Part shown: positions 16,615-29,058 of the stretch, piece by piece
Position numbering within the stretch: the first letter of the stretch is position 1
Layout: each line of letters opens with the position of its first letter
Made by a program: the position numbers and the translations under genes
DNA from: Rhizobiales bacterium UBA3584
Lineage (GTDB): Bacteria; Pseudomonadota; Alphaproteobacteria; Rhizobiales; Devosiaceae
DNA: 64,000 nucleotides
Direction of reading: 5' to 3'
Assembly (NCBI GenBank): GCA_002375765.1
Contig: DFMV01000045.1
Location: 1 to 64,000, forward strand
Notes under the pieces: model-generated
What the model was told of the DNA's origin: nothing
The model's database searches: none
Seen by the model: only the letters and a program-made list of their open reading frames with translations

Positions 16615-17556
16615 CTACCGGCGGCTTTCGATGGCGTCCCAGACCATGACCGCGATATCGGGGCCGCCGAAGCGTTTGACCTCGCGAATGCCGGTGGGAG
16701 AGGTGACGTTAATTTCGGTCAGATAACCGCCGATCACGTCGATGCCGACAAAGATCAGGTCGCGCTTTTTGAGCTCGGGGCCGATGATCTCGCAGATCTC
16801 GTGCTCGCGCGGCGTCAATTCGGACAGTTCGGGCCGCCCGCCCACATGCATGTTGGAGCGCGATTCGCCTTCGGCAGGAATACGGTTGAGCCCGGCCACG
16901 GGCTTGCCATCGACAAGGATGATGCGCTTGTCGCCCTTACGCACCTCGGGGAGATAGCGCTGGATCATGAAGGGTTCGCGGAAACTGGCGTTGAACATTT
17001 CGAGAAGCGCGCCGAGATTTTCGTCGCCCTCGCGAATGCGGAACACGCCTGCGCCGCCATTGCCGAAAAGCGGCTTTAAGATGATGTCGCCAAATTCGGC
17101 CCGGAAATCGCGGATTTCGGTTTCATCGCGGGTGATCAGCGTATCGGGCATCAGCTCGGGGAAGCTGGTGACGAGGATCTTTTCGGGCGCGTTGCGCACC
17201 TCCCTGGGGTGATTGACCACCAGGGTTTGGGGATGCACCAGCTCGAGCATGTGCGTGGTGGTGATATAATTCATATCGAAGGGCGGATCCTGACGCAGCA
17301 GGATGACGTCGAACGCTGTCAGATCGGTTTTCTGCCAGTCCTCGAGCGTGAAATGGAGGCCCTTTTCCCTGTCGTCCACTTTGACCCCATGCACGCGTGC
17401 CGTCACCCTGTTGCCGCGTTGGGCGAGGGTGGAAGGGGTGTAATAGGAGAGCGTATGACCGCGCGCCTGGGCTTCGAGCATCAGGGCGAAACTGGAATCG
17501 CCCAGAGGGTTGATGGCGTCGATGGGGTCCATCTGCACGGCGACGGAAAGGGACAT
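16615..17556 (-). CDS. gshB: glutathione synthetase
   Basis: Joins glycine to gamma-glutamylcysteine using ATP, the last step of glutathione synthesis. The 313 residues match the prokaryotic enzyme: an N-terminal domain with [22 protein letters not shown] and [18 protein letters not shown], then an ATP-grasp domain with [18 protein letters not shown]-type lysine region, and the C-terminal [13 protein letters not shown] with the metal-binding Glu and Asn. It is followed in the same direction by marC and preceded by yraN, a common order in Hyphomicrobiales. Confidence 0.96.
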   Translation of the reverse strand: MSLSVAVQMDPIDAINPLGDSSFALMLEAQARGHTLSYYTPSTLAQRGNRVTARVHGVKVDDREKGLHFTLEDWQKTDLTAFDVILLRQDPPFDMNYITTTHMLELVHPQTLVVNHPREVRNAPEKILVTSFPELMPDTLITRDETEIRDFRAEFGDIILKPLFGNGGAGVFRIREGDENLGALLEMFNASFREPFMIQRYLPEVRKGDKRIILVDGKPVAGLNRIPAEGESRSNMHVGGRPELSELTPREHEICEIIGPELKKRDLIFVGIDVIGGYLTEINVTSPTGIREVKRFGGPDIAVMVWDAIESRR

Positions 17557-17579
17557 GGAAAGATCCTCAGAGAAAAGCG

Positions 17580-17966
17580 TCAGGCGGTAAAGGCATTGAC
17601 CAGATGGTGCGGCCAGCGTCCCGGTGCAAGCGTTATCACGTCGAAACGGAAATCACAGCCTTGATAGGCGGGGTGGGCGGACTGAAACCATTGGGCGCAG
17701 CGCACGATGCGGGCGGTGTTGACCGACGCCAAAGCCTGATCGCGGGCCATCTGGCTGCCGGAGCGCTGCTTGACCTCGACAAAGACGATGCGGCGGCCCT
17801 TTTTCGCGACGATATCGATTTCGCCGACCGGGGTTTTGTAGCGAGTGGCAATGATCGAATAGAGTTTGAAGCGCAGCAGCCAGCAGGCCAGTGTTTCGGC
17901 GGACCGGCCGGCGCGCTCGGCCCGGCGGCGCGGATCAGGTGCTGGCCTTGAGCGCGAGGGCGGCAT
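17580..17966 (-). CDS. YraN family (UPF0102) nuclease-like protein
   Basis: A 128-residue protein with a restriction-endonuclease-like core: [17 protein letters not shown], then [21 protein letters not shown], carrying the expected Glu-Asp...Glu-x-Lys active-site pattern. The biochemical role is unproven. It overlaps the end of rsmI by 32 bp; the next in-frame Met is far downstream, and the [10 protein letters not shown] motif starts by residue 15, so the overlapping start is kept. Pairing with rsmI is conserved across many bacteria. Confidence 0.9.
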   Translation of the reverse strand: MPPSRSRPAPDPRRRAERAGRSAETLACWLLRFKLYSIIATRYKTPVGEIDIVAKKGRRIVFVEVKQRSGSQMARDQALASVNTARIVRCAQWFQSAHPAYQGCDFRFDVITLAPGRWPHHLVNAFTA

Positions 17967-18819
17967 CGTAAACCTGTTTGCGTTTGAGACCGAACTGGAC
18001 CGAGACCTGATCGACGGCGGCGCGCAACGGCATTTGTGCCATTGCTTCGCTCAGCGCCGCCTCCCAATCACCGCCCGCCCTTGGTGCCGTACCGTCCGAG
18101 CCGGCGACGAGGATCACAGCCTCACCTTTCGTATCCTCGGCAAAAGTTATGGCGAGATCGGAGAGTGGGCCGGTTTCGAAGCGCTCGAAGCGCTTGGTCA
18201 ATTCGAGCGCCACCACCGCCTGACGGTCGGGGCCAAAGGTCTGGGCCATGTCGGACAGGGTCGCGCCGAGGCGGCGGGGGGATTCGTAAAAGACCAGCGT
18301 TTCGGGGCGCCCGATAAGGGACGCAAGCGCGTTGGTGCGCTGGCCGGTCTTGGGGGGCAAAAAGCCGAAGAAGGCAAAGGAATCGGTGGGCAGGCCGGCG
18401 CCGGTGAGCGCGGCAAGAAGGGCCGAGGGGCCGGGGACGGGAAAGATATCGATCCCCGCTTCGCGTGCGGCGCGAACGAGCGGAAACCCCGGATCTGACA
18501 GGAGCGGGGTTCCGGCGTCCGAGATCAGCGCAATGGCCTTGCCGTCCCTGATCTGGTCGAGGATCGGTTCGATGCGGGCGCGTTCATTGTGTTCGTGCAG
18601 GGCCGTGCGGGGGGTTTTGATGCCATAGGCGTCAAACAGGCGGGCGGAATGGCGGGTGTCCTCGCACAAAACGAGATCGGCGCCGGCCAGGATATCGAGG
18701 GCACGCAGGGTGATGTCGCGCAGATTGCCGATGGGGGTGGCCACCGGATAGAGGCCGGGGGCCGGGCTTTGCACGGAGACGCGATGGCCCGATATCTGGT
18801 AGGATTTGTCCTGGCTCAC
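17935..18819 (-). CDS. rsmI: 16S rRNA (cytidine-1402 2'-O)-methyltransferase
   Basis: A 294-residue tetrapyrrole-methylase-fold enzyme that methylates C1402 of 16S rRNA near the decoding centre. Recognisable parts are LYPVATPIGNLRDITLRALDIL, CEDTRHSARLF, ISDAGTPLLSDPG and VPGPSALLAAL. The GTG start at 18819 is set by AAGGGA just upstream and by the family N-terminus; the frame stays open further but without homology. Divergent from the LpoA-like lipoprotein gene, an arrangement found widely. Confidence 0.94.
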   Translation of the reverse strand: MSQDKSYQISGHRVSVQSPAPGLYPVATPIGNLRDITLRALDILAGADLVLCEDTRHSARLFDAYGIKTPRTALHEHNERARIEPILDQIRDGKAIALISDAGTPLLSDPGFPLVRAAREAGIDIFPVPGPSALLAALTGAGLPTDSFAFFGFLPPKTGQRTNALASLIGRPETLVFYESPRRLGATLSDMAQTFGPDRQAVVALELTKRFERFETGPLSDLAITFAEDTKGEAVILVAGSDGTAPRAGGDWEAALSEAMAQMPLRAAVDQVSVQFGLKRKQVYDAALALKAST

Positions 18820-18946
18820 AATGGTCCCTTGGCTTAGTGCCCTTCTTTTAACATTGGAAGGGGGTTTGTCGAGGCGGACGGCGGTTCCGATTTCGGCGCG
18901 AATCAGTGGAAGATTTGCCGGCCGGGCATGATGAAGGGAGTGGGGT

Positions 18947-20197
18947 TTGCAGCAGATCTGGGCAAGGGCGCTATTGAGCGCGGTGCTTTTGCTGGCACTT
19001 GCGGCCTGCTCGGCAGGCCAGCCGCGCATTCAGGGCACCGGACTTGCCCAGCCGCTCCAATCGGCAGGGGCCGTGCTGGCGCCCGCGCATGGCGAAATCA
19101 TTGGCAGCGGGCCGGTGCGGGTGGCGCTGATCCTGCCGCTCTCGGGCAATTCGGGACCGGTGGGGCGGGCCATGGTCAATGGCGCGCGGCTCGCTATGGA
19201 CGAAATCGCCCGGACCGGCGGCCAAAACATCCATCTGGTGATCAAGGATGCCGGCACCGGTCCGGAAACGGCGCGCGCGGCAACCCAGCAGGCGCTGGCC
19301 GAGGGGGCCGAGCTGATCCTGGGGCCGCTGACCGCTGACGCTGTCGGGCTGGCCGGGGCGATCGCCAAATCCTACGACACGCCGCTGATCGGGTTTTCCT
19401 CCACCGCCAGCGTTGCCACCGACGGGGTCTATCTGCTCAGCGTGTTGCCGGAAGCCGAGATCACGCGCGCGCTCACCCATGCGCGGGCGCAGGGACGCAA
19501 CACGATTGCAGCGATCATTCCCGATACCCCGCTGGGCAATGCGCAGGCCGACGCGCTGCGACTTGCGGCGGGGGAAACCGGCATGCAGATCGTTGCCATC
19601 GAAAGGTTCGACAGCGAGGCGCGCGCCCGCACCGCGGTGGAACGACTGGCCCCGGCCATGCGGTCCAATCTGGTCGATACGCTCTATATCCCCGATCGGG
19701 CCACGGCGCCCAGTTTCGGCATATTGCTCGATGCGGCGCGGCTGCCGCGCGACCGGGTGCTGATCATGGGATCGGCCGATTGGGAGGGCGATAGAGCCGT
19801 TCTCAATCAGCCCTATCTGGCGGGGGCGGTCTATCCGGCGATCGATCCGGGTGGACTTGCAGCGCTGGCGCCCGTTTATCGCACGCGATTTGGCAGCGAG
19901 CCGCATCAGCTCACGACCCTGGCCTATTCGGCGGTGTTGCTGGCCAACACGCCCAGCCTGAGCCTTGCCACACCGCCTTACGGGACCGGGCTGGTTTCGC
20001 CGACCGGATTTGCGGGGCGCGACGGGCCGTTCCGGCTCCATTTCGACGGGCGGGGGGAATACGGACTGGTCATGCGTGAGGTCGCCGCGGGGTCCGCCGT
20101 CACCATCGACGCTGCGCGGCTGGGCGGCCTGCCGCTCGCTTCGAGCGGCGGCGCGGGCATTGATGCGGGCATTCCGCCGGCGGCGGAATTTCGTTAA
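18947..20197 (+). CDS. LpoA-like penicillin-binding protein activator lipoprotein
   Basis: A 416-residue lipoprotein (signal ALLSAVLLLALAAC, Cys at about residue 21) with a periplasmic type I binding-protein fold: VRVALILPLSGNSGPVGRAMVNGARLAMDEI, then AELILGPLTADAV and PLIGFSSTASVA. The family is annotated as penicillin-binding protein activator; whether alphaproteobacterial members stimulate a PBP is not shown here. The only in-frame start after the nearest stop is TTG 18947, with GAAGGGAG upstream. Divergent from rsmI. Confidence 0.86.
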   Translation: MQQIWARALLSAVLLLALAACSAGQPRIQGTGLAQPLQSAGAVLAPAHGEIIGSGPVRVALILPLSGNSGPVGRAMVNGARLAMDEIARTGGQNIHLVIKDAGTGPETARAATQQALAEGAELILGPLTADAVGLAGAIAKSYDTPLIGFSSTASVATDGVYLLSVLPEAEITRALTHARAQGRNTIAAIIPDTPLGNAQADALRLAAGETGMQIVAIERFDSEARARTAVERLAPAMRSNLVDTLYIPDRATAPSFGILLDAARLPRDRVLIMGSADWEGDRAVLNQPYLAGAVYPAIDPGGLAALAPVYRTRFGSEPHQLTTLAYSAVLLANTPSLSLATPPYGTGLVSPTGFAGRDGPFRLHFDGRGEYGLVMREVAAGSAVTIDAARLGGLPLASSGGAGIDAGIPPAAEFR

Positions 20198-20251
20198 GAG
20201 CATTCAGCGTTTCTCCGAATCGCTTCAATTGCTCTAAGTTTTTGTTTTGTC

Positions 20252-20297
20252 ACGCTTCCGAACCGAATAAGTGGTTCCCACTTATCCTGGAAACGCT
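20252..20297. repeat. short palindromic intergenic repeat (REP-like), copy B
   Basis: ACGCTTCCGAACC, then the hairpin AATAAGTGG-TTC-CCACTTAT, then CTGGAAACGCT. The outer arms also pair. It shares its layout with the element at 15781-15826. It lies between the convergent lipoprotein gene and hemW, and ends 1 bp before the hemW stop. Confidence 0.65.
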
Positions 20298-21449
20298 TTA
20301 GGCGGCCAGATCGGCGACCACGGCGTCGAGGACGGGCCAGCCCTTGTCGGTCACCCGCAACCTTCCGTTGGGGAGGGTTTCGATGAAGCCGATTCCCTTT
20401 AGGAAATCGATCTGGGTGGCGGTCAGCGCGCGGCGGGCGAGGGCCTGGTAGCGGGCCGGGTCGATCCCTTCACGCAATCTCAGGCCCATGACGAGATATT
20501 CGTCGCCTTCTTCGTCCCAGGTCAGGGTGTCGTCGGTGACGAGCCCATCGCCGGTCTCGATGACCTTTTCCCACCATTTGAACGGCATTTTCTCAGCCGC
20601 CGTGGCGTGGCGGGCGCCGCCCATGATCAGCCGACCATGGGCGCCCGGCCCGATGCCGGCATATTCGCCATAGCGCCAATAGATCATGTTGTGGCGGCTT
20701 TCCTGGCCGGGGCGGGCGTGGTTGGAAATCTCATAGGCCGGCAGGCCGTAGGAAGCGGTCAATTCCTGGGTCATTTCGAACATGTCGGCAGAAAGATCTT
20801 CAGATGGCATTTTCAGTTTGCCGGCGTTGAACAGGTCGAAATAGCGCGTGCCCGATTCGATGGTGAGCTGGTAGAGCGAGAGATGGCCCTCCGATAGCGC
20901 CAGCGCCTCGGTCAGCTCGTCCTCCCACTGGCCCAATGTCTGGTCGGGACGGGCATAGATGATGTCAAAGCTCGAGCGATCGAAGATCGATTGCGCCAGC
21001 CGCACGGCGGCCACCGCATCCTCGACCGAATGCAGGCGCCCCAGGCGGGCCAGGGGCTCGGGACGCAGCGATTGCACGCCCAGGGAGACGCGGTTGACCC
21101 CGGCAGCGCGATAGCCGCGAAAGCGCTCGGCCTCGACCGAGGTGGGGTTGGCTTCGAGGGTTATTTCGACCTTGTCGGCGATCTGCCAGTTCTTTGCGAC
21201 GGCATCAAGGATGGTGCCGACAGAAGCCGGCTTCATGAGCGAGGGCGTACCGCCGCCGAAAAAGATCGATTCGACCAGCCGCTCGGGCGCGCGGCGGGCG
21301 GTGGTCTCGATTTCCTTGACATAGGCGCTAACGAAGCTGTCTTCGTCGAACTTGCCGTGATGGACGTGGGAATTGAAGTCGCAATAGGGGCATTTGGCCG
21401 CGCAGAACGGCCAGTGGACATAGACCCCGAATGCAGTGTTAGCGCTCAA
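20298..21449 (-). CDS. hemW: radical SAM heme chaperone HemW
   Basis: A 383-residue radical SAM protein of the HemN/HemW family. The cluster motif is Cys16-x3-Cys20-x2-Cys23 ([11 protein letters not shown]), followed by GGGTPSLM and EANPTSVE. The length and the lack of the HemN N-terminal extension indicate HemW, a heme-binding chaperone, not coproporphyrinogen dehydrogenase. The start is TTG 21449, overlapping the rdgB stop (TTGA), so translation is coupled. Third gene of an rph-rdgB-hemW operon. Confidence 0.92.
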   Translation of the reverse strand: MSANTAFGVYVHWPFCAAKCPYCDFNSHVHHGKFDEDSFVSAYVKEIETTARRAPERLVESIFFGGGTPSLMKPASVGTILDAVAKNWQIADKVEITLEANPTSVEAERFRGYRAAGVNRVSLGVQSLRPEPLARLGRLHSVEDAVAAVRLAQSIFDRSSFDIIYARPDQTLGQWEDELTEALALSEGHLSLYQLTIESGTRYFDLFNAGKLKMPSEDLSADMFEMTQELTASYGLPAYEISNHARPGQESRHNMIYWRYGEYAGIGPGAHGRLIMGGARHATAAEKMPFKWWEKVIETGDGLVTDDTLTWDEEGDEYLVMGLRLREGIDPARYQALARRALTATQIDFLKGIGFIETLPNGRLRVTDKGWPVLDAVVADLAA

Positions 21450-22078
21450 AGCACGTCCTTTACGAATTTGGCAAAGGCGCGGGCACGGTGGGACAGGCCC
21501 TCCTTGCCAGGGGCCCAGGAATGTTTTTCTTCAGCGCTCATCTGGCCGAAGGTTTTCTCATATCCATCGGGCTTGAACATGGGGTCATAGCCGTGGCCCG
21601 AATCTCCGACGGGCGGCCAGACCAGCGTGCCGGGAGCGACACCTTCGAAAACCATGTCGGTGCCGTCGGGCAGGGCGAGGCAGAGCACAGCATTGAACTG
21701 GGCCCTGCGTTGGCCCGGTTCGGTCGCGCCTTTTTCGACGAGCAGATCCTGCACCTTTTGCATGGCGTTGGTGAAATTGCGCGGCACGCCCGCCCAATCG
21801 GCGGTGTAAACGCCGGGCTGGCCATCAAGCGCATCAACCGAAATGCCCGAATCGTCGCTGAGCGCGATTTCGCCCGTCGCCTTGGCGGCCGCGTGCGCCT
21901 TGAGCCGCGCGTTCTCGACAAATGTCGTGCCGGTCTCTTCCGGCTCGGGCAGGCCCAGATCACCGGCCGAGACGATCTCGAGGCCGAAGTCTTTCAGCAT
22001 GTCCTGAAATTCGGCGAGCTTGCCTTTGTTGTGAGTGGCCAGAACCAGCCGGTCGCCGCGCTTGAGCCTGATCGTCAT
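21446..22078 (-). CDS. rdgB: XTP/dITP diphosphatase (RdgB)
   Basis: A 210-residue HAM1/Ntpase that removes deaminated purine nucleotides (dITP, XTP) from the pool. The start [18 protein letters not shown] and [13 protein letters not shown] (catalytic Asp and metal ligands) are intact. The C-terminal region includes [34 protein letters not shown]. It overlaps rph by ATGA at its start and hemW at its end. Confidence 0.96.
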   Translation of the reverse strand: MTIRLKRGDRLVLATHNKGKLAEFQDMLKDFGLEIVSAGDLGLPEPEETGTTFVENARLKAHAAAKATGEIALSDDSGISVDALDGQPGVYTADWAGVPRNFTNAMQKVQDLLVEKGATEPGQRRAQFNAVLCLALPDGTDMVFEGVAPGTLVWPPVGDSGHGYDPMFKPDGYEKTFGQMSAEEKHSWAPGKEGLSHRARAFAKFVKDVL

Positions 22079-22794
22079 GACGCCCCCAATACGGCGCGCT
22101 GCAGGTCAACCAGTTCGGCAATGCCCTTTTCGGCAAGTCCGATCAGTTCGGCCAGCTCCTGGGCGGAAAAGGGTTCGGCTTCGGCCGTGCCCTGGATTTC
22201 AACGAACTTACCCGAACCGGTCAGAACGAAATTGGCGTCGGTATCGGCTTCGCTGTCTTCGAGGTAATCAAGATCGAGCACCGGGGTGCCGCGATAGACG
22301 CCGCACGATACGGCAGCCACATGGTCGCGGATTGGATCGCCCTTCAAAAGCGAACGTTCCTTCATCCAGAAAATCGCTTCCGACAGCGCAACGAAGGCGC
22401 CGGTGATCGAGGCGGTTCGGGTGCCGCCATCGGCTTCGAGCACGTCGCAATCCAAAATGACCTGATTTTCGCCCAGAGCCTGCATGTCGATGACGGCGCG
22501 CAGGGAGCGCCCGATCAGGCGCTGGATTTCCTGGGTACGGCCCGATTGCTTGCCAGCGGTCGCCTCGCGGCGGGTGCGTGAGCCGGTGGCGCGGGGCAGC
22601 ATGCCGTATTCGGCGGTTACCCAGCCCAAGCCCTGACCGCGCCGCCAGGGCGGAAGGGAGGTTTCAACGCTTGCGGTGCACAGAACGCGGGTCCGCCCGA
22701 ACGAGACGAGGCACGAGCCCTCCGCCTGCGGCGCGACGCCCCGTTCAATTGTCACATCGCGCATCTGATCGCTTGCCCGTCCGCTTGGCCGCAT
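22075..22794 (-). CDS. rph: ribonuclease PH
   Basis: A 239-residue phosphorolytic exonuclease that trims tRNA 3' ends. Motifs include [46 protein letters not shown] (phosphate-binding arginines) and [19 protein letters not shown]. First gene of rph-rdgB-hemW and divergent from hrcA; this divergence is typical of alphaproteobacteria. Confidence 0.96.
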   Translation of the reverse strand: MRPSGRASDQMRDVTIERGVAPQAEGSCLVSFGRTRVLCTASVETSLPPWRRGQGLGWVTAEYGMLPRATGSRTRREATAGKQSGRTQEIQRLIGRSLRAVIDMQALGENQVILDCDVLEADGGTRTASITGAFVALSEAIFWMKERSLLKGDPIRDHVAAVSCGVYRGTPVLDLDYLEDSEADTDANFVLTGSGKFVEIQGTAEAEPFSAQELAELIGLAEKGIAELVDLQRAVLGAS

Positions 22795-22981
22795 AAAAAC
22801 TGTCTTCCCGGTGTCTGTTGGCTGATATGGTTACCAGCCTCTTAACGGTTCAAGACGGCTGGAACAAGCGGCGCGCCCTTGGCGGTCCCCGTGATTTCTC
22901 CTACTTAGTTAACCTGGGGCATTTGATTGTGTTTGGATTCAATTTCTTGCCAGCGCCGGCCCTGGAAGCGAAAAAGACGAA

Positions 22982-24070
22982 ATGGAAAAAACACCACTGA
23001 ATTCGCCCGAATTCCTGACGACCCTTTCGGCGCGCAGCCAGGACATCTTCCGGCGGCTGGTCGAGCGCTATCTGGAAACCGGCGAACCCATAGGGTCGCG
23101 GGCCATTTCCAAGATGCTCGACATGCAACTCTCGCCCGCATCCGTGCGCAATGTGATGGCCGATCTGGAAGAGCTGGGCCTGATTGCCGCACCGCATACA
23201 TCGGCGGGGCGGGCACCAACGCAGGAAGGCTTGCGGTTTTTCGTCGATGCCATGCTCGAAGTGGGCGCCATGGACGAGACCGAGCGCGACCAGATCGCCC
23301 GCACCGTTTCGGGCGGGGGCAGGTCGGGACGTGTCGAAGACCTTCTCAACGAAGCGAGTGCCTTGCTCTCGGGCCTGTCGCATGGCGCGGGCATGGTGAT
23401 TGCCGCAAAATCGGACATGGTGCTCAAGCATGTAGAATTTGTCCGGCTCGACCCCGAGCGGGCCATGGCGATTCTTGTGGGGGAAGACGGGCAGGTTGAA
23501 AACCGCATTATTGCGCTGCCACCGGGGCTGACGGCGAGCGCCTTGACCCAGGCATCGAACTTTCTGGCCCATCACATCGTGGGCAAGACGCTGCAGCAGG
23601 CGCGCGATTCGATCCGCCGGCAATCGGAAAGCCAGCGGGCCGAACTCGATGCCATTGCGCAGCGGCTGGTGGATTCCGGGCTGGCCTCGATGATCGAGGC
23701 CGATACCTCTGCTCCGACGCTGATCGTTCGGGGCAGGGCCAATCTGATCGATGACACGATGGCATCGGAAGATCTGGCCCGTGTGCGGCAATTGTTCGAC
23801 GAGATCGAAACCAAGCAGGGGCTGATCGATCTTTTGAACGATGCGGAAACCGCCCAAGGGGTGCGCATCTTCATTGGTTCGGAAAACAAGCTGTTTTCGC
23901 TTTCCGGCTCCTCGGTCGTTTTGTCGCCCTACAAGGATGCCAATGACAAGGTGGTGGGCGTCCTGGGCGTGATCGGGCCGACGCGGCTCAATTATGCGCG
24001 CATTGTGCCGGTGGTCGATTATACCGCGCATGTTGTGTCCAAGCTGATCTCGCGCAAAACCGAGCTTTAG
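22982..24070 (+). CDS. hrcA: heat-inducible transcription repressor HrcA
   Basis: A 362-residue repressor that binds CIRCE elements. The winged helix lies in residues ~15-85 ([40 protein letters not shown]), followed by the GAF-like dimer domain. No CIRCE (TTAGCACTC-N9-GAGTGCTAA) occurs near it or dnaK, so its target, probably groESL, lies elsewhere. The 187-bp gap from rph holds its promoter, which I could not pin down. Confidence 0.95.
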   Translation: MEKTPLNSPEFLTTLSARSQDIFRRLVERYLETGEPIGSRAISKMLDMQLSPASVRNVMADLEELGLIAAPHTSAGRAPTQEGLRFFVDAMLEVGAMDETERDQIARTVSGGGRSGRVEDLLNEASALLSGLSHGAGMVIAAKSDMVLKHVEFVRLDPERAMAILVGEDGQVENRIIALPPGLTASALTQASNFLAHHIVGKTLQQARDSIRRQSESQRAELDAIAQRLVDSGLASMIEADTSAPTLIVRGRANLIDDTMASEDLARVRQLFDEIETKQGLIDLLNDAETAQGVRIFIGSENKLFSLSGSSVVLSPYKDANDKVVGVLGVIGPTRLNYARIVPVVDYTAHVVSKLISRKTEL

Positions 24071-24103
24071 CGGTTTTGTTAAGTGGGGCTTTTCGCCACG
24101 AGG

Positions 24104-24132
24104 CTTGAAATATTTCCGCCCTTGGCCGATAT
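24104..24132 (+). promoter_or_regulatory. probable RpoH heat-shock promoter of grpE
   Basis: CTTGAA (24104-24109), a 16-bp spacer, then CCGATAT (24126-24132), about 40 bp upstream of grpE. This fits the alphaproteobacterial sigma-32 pattern. Confidence 0.55.
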
Positions 24133-24170
24133 GGCAGCCAACCTTAACTTCCCCAATCGTTGAAAGAGCA

Positions 24171-24800
24171 ATGATGAGCGACGACAACACGACGCCAGAG
24201 CCGAACGACGACATCGATCCGCGCCTTGAGGCCGAGGACGCAGAAGCGGTTTCCACCGAGCCGACGGCCGAGGAGCGCATCGCCCAGCTTGAAGCCGAAA
24301 AGGAACAGCTGCGCGACCAGGTGCTGCGCACGGCGGCCGAAATGGAAAACCTGCGCAAGCGCACCGAGCGCGAAGTTTCCGACACGCGCTCTTATGCCAT
24401 TGCCGGGTTTGCCCGCGACATGCTGGTGGCCACCGACAATCTCTCGCGCGCCCTGATGGTCATTCCCGCCGAATTGCGGGAAAACGCCGACGGCACGCTC
24501 AAATCCCTGATCGAGGGGATCGAGATGACCGAGCGCGAAATGCAGCGGCTTTTGCAAAAGAACGGGGTGATCCCGATCGTGGCCGAGGGCGAAAAGTTCG
24601 ACCCCCACCGCCATCAGGCCATGTTTGAAGTGCCTGACCCCTCCGTGCCCGAAGGCACGGTGGTTCAGGTGGTCCAGACCGGATATGCCATTGGCGAGCG
24701 CGTTCTGCGCCCCGCCATGGTGGGCGTGGCCAAGGGTGGCAACAAGCCCGCACCCAAAACGGACGCCGAGCCCGGCGATGGACTCGACAAATCGGCCTGA
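24171..24800 (+). CDS. grpE: nucleotide exchange factor GrpE
   Basis: A 209-residue co-chaperone that releases ADP from DnaK. An acidic N-terminal tail (residues 2-38) leads into a long coiled coil ([34 protein letters not shown]), then the beta-wing domain with the typical [12 protein letters not shown] and [20 protein letters not shown] start at ATG 24171 (MMSDDN). A longer TTG frame would begin inside the RpoH -35 box, so it is unlikely. Between hrcA and dnaK. Confidence 0.94.
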   Translation: MMSDDNTTPEPNDDIDPRLEAEDAEAVSTEPTAEERIAQLEAEKEQLRDQVLRTAAEMENLRKRTEREVSDTRSYAIAGFARDMLVATDNLSRALMVIPAELRENADGTLKSLIEGIEMTEREMQRLLQKNGVIPIVAEGEKFDPHRHQAMFEVPDPSVPEGTVVQVVQTGYAIGERVLRPAMVGVAKGGNKPAPKTDAEPGDGLDKSA

Positions 24801-24828
24801 CAAAAATTCACGCAAAGCGGGGGGCGCG

Positions 24829-24858
24829 CTTGAAGGGCCCTCCCCCCCTCCTTATATA
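24829..24858 (+). promoter_or_regulatory. probable RpoH heat-shock promoter of dnaK
   Basis: CTTGAA (24829-24834), a C-rich 16-bp spacer, then CTTATATA (24851-24858). It is a close match to sigma-32 promoters and leaves a leader of about 135 nt before dnaK. Confidence 0.7.
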
Positions 24859-25000
24859 GCCAACAAGCCCGGGAAACCGGGCCAAATCCATCCCCCAGAG
24901 GGGTCCGGCACGACCGATCAATGCGATGCCGCAACGTGAATGGGCGCGTTGAGGGGTCAGAGCCAAATTTTAGGACTCGCTCGAGAAATGAGGTTTCGGA

Positions 25001-26911
<1,911 letters not shown>

Positions 26912-26934
26912 ACCTTCTGCCTTGAAAATGATCG

Positions 26935-26964
26935 CAGTGCCGCCTTCGGGCGGCACTGTTTTTT
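26935..26964 (+). terminator. intrinsic terminator after dnaK
   Basis: A perfect 10-bp stem CAGTGCCGCC / GGCGGCACTG with a TTCG tetraloop followed by six T. It separates dnaK from dnaJ. Confidence 0.9.
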
Positions 26965-26974
26965 CCAGGGCGCC

Positions 26975-26990
26975 AGTTTCACGTGAATCA
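26975..26990. promoter_or_regulatory. parS-like site between dnaK and dnaJ
   Basis: AGTTTCACGTGAATCA matches the general parS consensus at 14 of 16 positions and contains GAATC (GANTC). It starts 11 bp after the dnaK terminator. Unlike the sites at 3249 and 16562, it has no flanking stem. Confidence 0.55.
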
Positions 26991-27185
26991 CCGGTGAGTG
27001 CTGGTCTTTTCGCCGCTGCCTATGGTAACAGGCAGCAACGATGATTACCTAGGCGCACAAGGGCTTCGGCCAATGCTGGCCCCAAGAGAGATGCGTCATG
27101 ACAAGAACGGTTGGTTTGGCACAAGAGATGATCTTGCACCCGTCCATTTTCTGCCCCTGCCGCGATATGGGGGTACATTGAGCTC

Positions 27186-28313
27186 ATGAGCAAAGCCGAT
27201 TTTTATTCCGTGCTCGGAGTCGAAAAATCCTGCGATGCCGCGGCGCTGAAATCCGCCTATCGCAAGCTGGCCATGCAGTATCATCCGGACCGCAATCCGG
27301 GAGACACCGAGGCCGAGCACAAGTTCAAGGAAGTTTCCGAGGCCTACGACACGCTCAAGGACCCGCAAAAGCGCGCGGCCTATGACCGGTTCGGCCATGC
27401 GGCGTTCAACGGCGGCGGCGGTGGTGGAGCCCACGGGTTCGGGAATGACTTTTCCTCCTCGATGTCCGATATTTTCGAAGACATTTTCGGGGAATTCATG
27501 GGCGGGGCCTCACGCCAGCGCCAGCGCGACGGCCGCCAGCGCGGTTCGGATCTGCGCTACAATCTCGAAATTACCCTCGAAGATGCTTTTGCGGGCACGA
27601 CAGTCGATATCGACGTGCCATCCCTGATCGGGTGCGAAACCTGCGATGGAACGGGCGCCAAGCCGGGCACCGGGTTTTCCACGTGCCGCATGTGCAGCGG
27701 GCATGGCAAGGTGCGCGCGGCGCAAGGGTTCTTCACCATCCAGCAGACCTGTCCCCAGTGCCACGGGCGCGGGGAAACCATGGACCAGCCCTGCACGGAC
27801 TGCCACGGGCAGGGTCGCAGGCAGACCTCGCGCACGCTTTCGGTCGATGTTCCAAAGGGAATCGAGGACGGTACGCGCATTCGCCTGGGCGGCGAAGGCG
27901 AGGCGGGATTGCGCGGCGGACCAGCCGGCGATCTTTACATTTTCGTTTCGGTAAAACCGCACCAGTTGTTCCAGCGTGACGGGGCCGATCTTTACGCCAA
28001 GGTGCCCATTTCTATGATCACCGCAGCTCTGGGCGGCGAGTTCGAAGTGCCGACGCTCGAAGGCAGCCGCGCCAAGGTCAAGGTCAATGAAGGCACCCAG
28101 CCCGGCCAGCGCGTGCGTTTGAAAGGCAAGGGCATGCCGGTGCTGCGCAGCCAGCAGGTCGGCGACCTCTACGTTCAGCTCGATGTGGAAACGCCGCAAA
28201 AGCTTTCAAAGCGCCAGCGCGAACTGCTCGAGGAGTTCGAAAACCTCTCCAACCGCGAAACCTCGCCGGGATCGGAAGGGTTTTTCGACAAGCTCAAGAC
28301 CATGTTCCACTGA
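27186..28313 (+). CDS. dnaJ: chaperone DnaJ (Hsp40)
   Basis: A 375-residue type I Hsp40. The J domain (1-70) has the HPD motif (YHPDRNPGD); a G/F-rich stretch follows. Four zinc motifs are present ([32 protein letters not shown]). It is separated from dnaK by 274 bp holding a terminator and a parS-like site, so it probably has its own promoter, which I could not locate. The ribosome binding site before ATG 27186 is weak. Confidence 0.97.
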   Translation: MSKADFYSVLGVEKSCDAAALKSAYRKLAMQYHPDRNPGDTEAEHKFKEVSEAYDTLKDPQKRAAYDRFGHAAFNGGGGGGAHGFGNDFSSSMSDIFEDIFGEFMGGASRQRQRDGRQRGSDLRYNLEITLEDAFAGTTVDIDVPSLIGCETCDGTGAKPGTGFSTCRMCSGHGKVRAAQGFFTIQQTCPQCHGRGETMDQPCTDCHGQGRRQTSRTLSVDVPKGIEDGTRIRLGGEGEAGLRGGPAGDLYIFVSVKPHQLFQRDGADLYAKVPISMITAALGGEFEVPTLEGSRAKVKVNEGTQPGQRVRLKGKGMPVLRSQQVGDLYVQLDVETPQKLSKRQRELLEEFENLSNRETSPGSEGFFDKLKTMFH

Positions 28314-28334
28314 GCCGGTCAGTGGGCATTCTGG

Positions 28335-28365
28335 AAAAGCCCTCCCACCGCGGAGGGCTTTTTTT
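28335..28365 (+). terminator. intrinsic terminator after dnaJ
   Basis: AAAAGCCCTCC / GGAGGGCTTTT stem with a 6-nt loop, ending in a T tract. Confidence 0.9.
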
Positions 28366-28434
28366 GTCTGTGAGCGCTTGCCGCGGCCAAAGTGAGGCGG
28401 CTTAACTGGCGCAAAACCCAATCAGGAGATGCCA

Positions 28435-28986
28435 ATGGCTAGAGCCCTTACCCTTTGCGGCTCGATCCGCACCGGATCGGTCAACAAGATGCTTCAGGAT
28501 GCGGTGGATGCCAAGCTCGCTGCGGCGGGGGTTACGGTCAATTCGATCACGCTCAAAGATTTCGAGATGCCGATTTTCAACCAGGATCTCGAGCCCGACA
28601 ATGTGCCCGAGGCCGCGGGGCGACTGGCCGATCTGTTCCGATCCCATGATATCGTGTTTATCGCCACGCCCGAATACAATGGCGGGCTGCCGCCATTGAT
28701 GGTCAACACGATCGCCTGGCTGTCGCGGCAAAAGCCTTCGCCCTTCCGGCATGCGGTGTTCGGGATCGGCGGGGTATCCTCGGGGCGCTACGGGACCATA
28801 TGGGCGCAGAGCCATCTGCGCGATTCGCTTTCCAAGATCGGGGCGGTGGTGGTGCCGACGCTGCTTGGCACGGGGCCGGATTCAAGCGTCTTTGCCGATG
28901 ACGGCACCGTGGCTGAGGCCGGCGTGATCGCCAAGATCGACCAGATGGTGAAAGAGCTCACCCATTTTTCGCGTGGCGGGATTTGA
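28435..28986 (+). CDS. NADPH-dependent FMN reductase family protein
   Basis: A 183-residue flavodoxin-fold oxidoreductase. GSIRTGSVNKML near the N-terminus is the FMN phosphate loop, and TPEYNGGLPPLMVNTIAWLSR is the family hallmark. Members reduce quinones, chromate or azo compounds using NAD(P)H; the physiological substrate is unknown. The start is the second ATG (28435): AGGAG at 28424-28428 lies 6 nt from it but touches the first ATG (28429). Confidence 0.9.
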   Translation: MARALTLCGSIRTGSVNKMLQDAVDAKLAAAGVTVNSITLKDFEMPIFNQDLEPDNVPEAAGRLADLFRSHDIVFIATPEYNGGLPPLMVNTIAWLSRQKPSPFRHAVFGIGGVSSGRYGTIWAQSHLRDSLSKIGAVVVPTLLGTGPDSSVFADDGTVAEAGVIAKIDQMVKELTHFSRGGI

Positions 28987-29058
28987 GGCCGGGCGCTTGC
29001 GCTCACGCGCAACTCGTGGCATCGAGCCCTCACACACCAAAGCACGCGGAGACATGGA

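Noticed and set aside
27118..27142. TGGCAC...TTGCAC before dnaJ as a sigma-54 promoter
   Set aside because: The spacing between the two boxes is 11 bp instead of the required 5.
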